NCBI GenBank assembly: GCA_037179515.1
Contig: JAXCGZ010015127.1
Span: forward strand, 36,001-100,000
Direction: 5' to 3'
Source of the DNA: Halocaridina rubra
Taxonomy: Eukaryota > Arthropoda > Malacostraca > Decapoda > Atyidae
Length of the DNA stretch: 64,000 nt
Both the position numbers and the translations under genes were made by a program. The notes beneath the pieces are model-generated. The model was given only the letters and a program-made list of their open reading frames with translations, did no database searches and was not told the DNA's origin. Below are positions 61,416 through 64,000 of this stretch, one piece after another; the stretch's first letter is position 1, and every line of letters starts with the position of its first letter.

Positions 61416-62710
61416 TCGATCTATCTACCTTGGCAGTCTCCCTCAATTGGGGGGTAGCCAACATAAAAAAGAAACAGTAAGGGGATTACTTTGCTCTATG
61501 GGCAATGACGAGGGAGCTAGCGACCATTCAGATGGCACTGCTGGAGTGCCACAGCCCATCCTCTCGGCTCTTCCACAACCTGTGTCGCTTCATGAATGCC
61601 AACTCCCCTACTGCCCCTACCACAGGTCTACCTTTGTAAGATGCAGCCCCGTGGCAACAGCAGATGCCCATCAGAGCTGCGTCACAATCGCTCGCCACTC
61701 ATTCCGGTTCCTAGCACGCTCACTTGCTTCCCTCACATCCATCCTCCTATCATTCAGGGCTCTCCTTACTCCATCCATCCATCCACCCACACCAAGGCCT
61801 CCCTCTAGCATGTAACCCATTAACTCTCGCATTCATCACCTTTATCAGCGGTCTTTCATCATCCATCCTTTCCAAATGGCCAAACCATCTCAGAACATTC
61901 ATATCTACTCTGGCTGCCAATTCTCTCCTCACACCCATTCTTTCTCTCATCACTTCATTCCTAACCCTATCCAACCGAGATACACCAATCATACTCCTCA
62001 GGCATTTCATCTTAAACACATTTAGTTTCCGTCTCTCACTTACTTTCATTCCCCATAACTCTTATCCATACATCACAGTTGGCACAAAAACTTTCTCATA
62101 CAAAACTTTCCTAACATTCATTTCCAACCATCTATTCTTCATTACTCCTTTCAATGAACCCAACACTTTACATCCTTCATTCACTCTGTGACACACATCT
62201 GCTTCCACTCCACCATTTACAGTTATAACCAAGCCTAAATACTTAAATTAATCAACTTCCTCAAGTGTCTCTCCACTCAACATAACATTCAATCCAGCAC
62301 CATCCTCATTTTTTGTACACCTCATAACCTTACTCTTTCCCACATTTACTTGCAACTTCCTTCTCTCACACACCATTCCAAATTCTGACACCAACTGACA
62401 CAGCTTCTCCTCTGAATCTGCCACCACCAAAGTATCATCTGCAAACAGCAACTGATTCAGCTCCCACTCGTTATCATCCCCATCTACCATTCTCAAACTT
62501 CAACCACGCACTCGCTCATTCACCTCTCTTACAACTCCATCAATATACAAATTGAACAGCCATGGTGACATCACACATCCCTGTCTCAGTCCCACACACA
62601 CTGGAAACCACTCACTCACTTCATTCCCTACCCTAACACAAATTCTACTGTCCTCATACAAACTCTTCATTGCATGCAACAGTTTACCATTAATTCCGCA
62701 TAACCTCGAG
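61416..62710 (-). mobile_element. RTE LINE, 3' part, minus strand
   Basis: Reverse complement matches 19565-20850 of the RTE copy at 17550, from the RT QGCVMSPWLFNLYID region to the CTACCCCCCAATTGAGGG 3' end. Minus frames keep LLFADDTLVVADS (62440), GETLEEVD, SERRKLNVFKMKCLRSMIGVSRL and LRWFGHLERM. 5' truncated at 62710. Confidence 0.9.
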
Positions 62711-64000
62711 CCATGACTTACAATAGAAGTAAAGCGAATTCTTATAGAATGTAGGAAGGGGCAGGCTATAATTCCATCTCAATCCCTTCTCCACCAATAT
62801 GTTCCTGGCTGGGAAATCACTCGTGTGTAAGTTCACAACAATATTACCGCCAGTCTTCCTACGACACTGAAGACAGGCTCAAGCACTCCAGCAAAGTTTT
62901 GTGATTCCATAAATGAAAAAGAATGTACTTAACAAAGAGAACAATTTTCTACGTATGCTCATAAACCTTACTGGCATAATGCATATGATTAACTTATTCC
63001 TCAATTCGCTGCGATTGGCCAGCTAAATATAGATCAGCAACACAAACAAGTAAAAATACATATTTCTAATGGGTGAAAGCAACAGGAAGAACTCAGAGAT
63101 TGAAAAAAATTATCAAGAAAAATTAATATCTCCAAAATGGGTCAATTGCAACGGTGTTAAAAAAAAAAAAAAAAAGTCACAATAATGAGACCTACTTACA
63201 CTGTAAAAGTTGGTCTGAAATGAGACGGGTGTAATCGTTAAAAAATACCTTATTTTCCTACATGGGGTGTGAGAGTACATAATTACCGACACTTCCAAAT
63301 ATGAATATATTTTCAATATTCATTATTTTCATGTCACCCATTCTGAGTGTGTAAATAAACACACATATGATAATGAAAGAGGAATTCAAGATTATGGTAT
63401 GCCTGACCAAAAAGAAGGTAAGGTCCAAAATAATGCAACTCCTGAGACATCAAAAGGGACCAAAGGGGATGGGAATAAGACTGCAAGACAAAAGAACAGG
63501 AGTACTGCTTACCCCTAGGGTAGACCATTTCCATGAGACCACTATTTTGCATGAGGAAGAGAAGCTGGAATAGGTGCGAGCGTAAAAGAAATAGGAGAAG
63601 CATCCTTGATACGAACATTCAACTAAACTACTTTACAAGCTCTCTAACGTGCGAACTTAGCTTTCAAAATAATATCTTGACCCATACCCGGTAACAACCT
63701 AACTGATTTTCCAGATCACATACCATAAATTCATTTCGATGGTCACTGTGACTTTTATATCATTAAGAACACATTTGATAATATGCTTACAGTTCCTATA
63801 TAGCATGAGCGGCTGAAAGGGTCAAATGAGTTTCATTGTAGCGTCATTTACAACATTGGGATATACAGCCAAAACAACAATGGCGTTAGCATGTACTTCT
63901 TAATATTTTTTAATTCTACTATTTATATAAATAAAGTATTATATTTCAAACTTTCTAGCTCATTTTTTATTCTTTTATATGTATACCAAATAAATACTGA
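62711..64000. other. Unassigned AT-rich DNA
   Basis: No gene or repeat recognised. A poly(A) run lies at 63160-63175. Confidence 0.4.

Overview
This is a eukaryotic, AT-rich, intron-bearing window, most likely from a decapod crustacean (shrimp, crab or crayfish type). That placement is inference. It rests on very long (TA)n, (GA)n and (AAT)n microsatellites, the mix of RTE, CR1 and Jockey/I LINEs, pogo/Tigger DNA transposons and tRNA-derived SINEs, and an arthropod-type ebi/TBL1XR1 gene. No bacterial or viral gene content was found.

The one recognisable host gene is on the minus strand. Ten coding exons between 28997 (ATG) and 10048 (stop) join in frame, with GT/AG at every junction, into a 485-residue LisH + WD40 protein: the ebi/TBL1XR1 transcriptional corepressor exchange factor. 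Its nine introns hold most of the left half of the window: a decayed Tigger with its transposase (12557-14880), a near-full-length dead RTE LINE (17550-20860), Jockey and CR1 fragments (21778-22640), a tRNA-like SINE cluster inside (TA)n (23276-23830), a fold-back transposon and a second transposon embedded in (TA)n (23831-27071), and a 745-bp Tigger deletion derivative (27731-28475).

Left of the gene lie a Tigger-related element with an internal ~180-bp tandem array (679-2306), a decayed Ty3/gypsy retroelement (2310 to about 6860) and a SINE (7561-7757). Right of the gene's start codon is a deep transposon nest. A Tigger of the GAGGGTCC-terminus family (29708-38808) has been invaded by another Tigger (29833-31176) and, at one TA-rich spot, by a chain of four TA-bounded elements joined by (TA)n (33439-38614). 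A second such Tigger (38942-42648) contains a third (40138-42313), whose interior is a ~0.92-kb palindrome. From 44.6 to 57 kb three LINE families are stacked: a Jockey/I copy that lost its RT motif A, two CR1-like copies, one of which carries a 552-bp tandem duplication later split by a minus-strand Jockey/I insertion, and another Jockey/I scrap. The final 7 kb hold one more Tigger derivative, an ancient CR1 relic, a tRNA-like module, a minus-strand RTE 3' part and unassigned DNA.

There is no operon-like cooperation between genes. The main theme is one conserved chromatin regulator in a region built by repeated TA-targeted insertion. The most unusual structures are the alternating (TA)n / pogo-element chains, the fold-back element with (GA)n in its loop, the large palindrome, and the layered LINE duplication and insertion. 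No search or alignment program was run: family names come from motifs read by eye.
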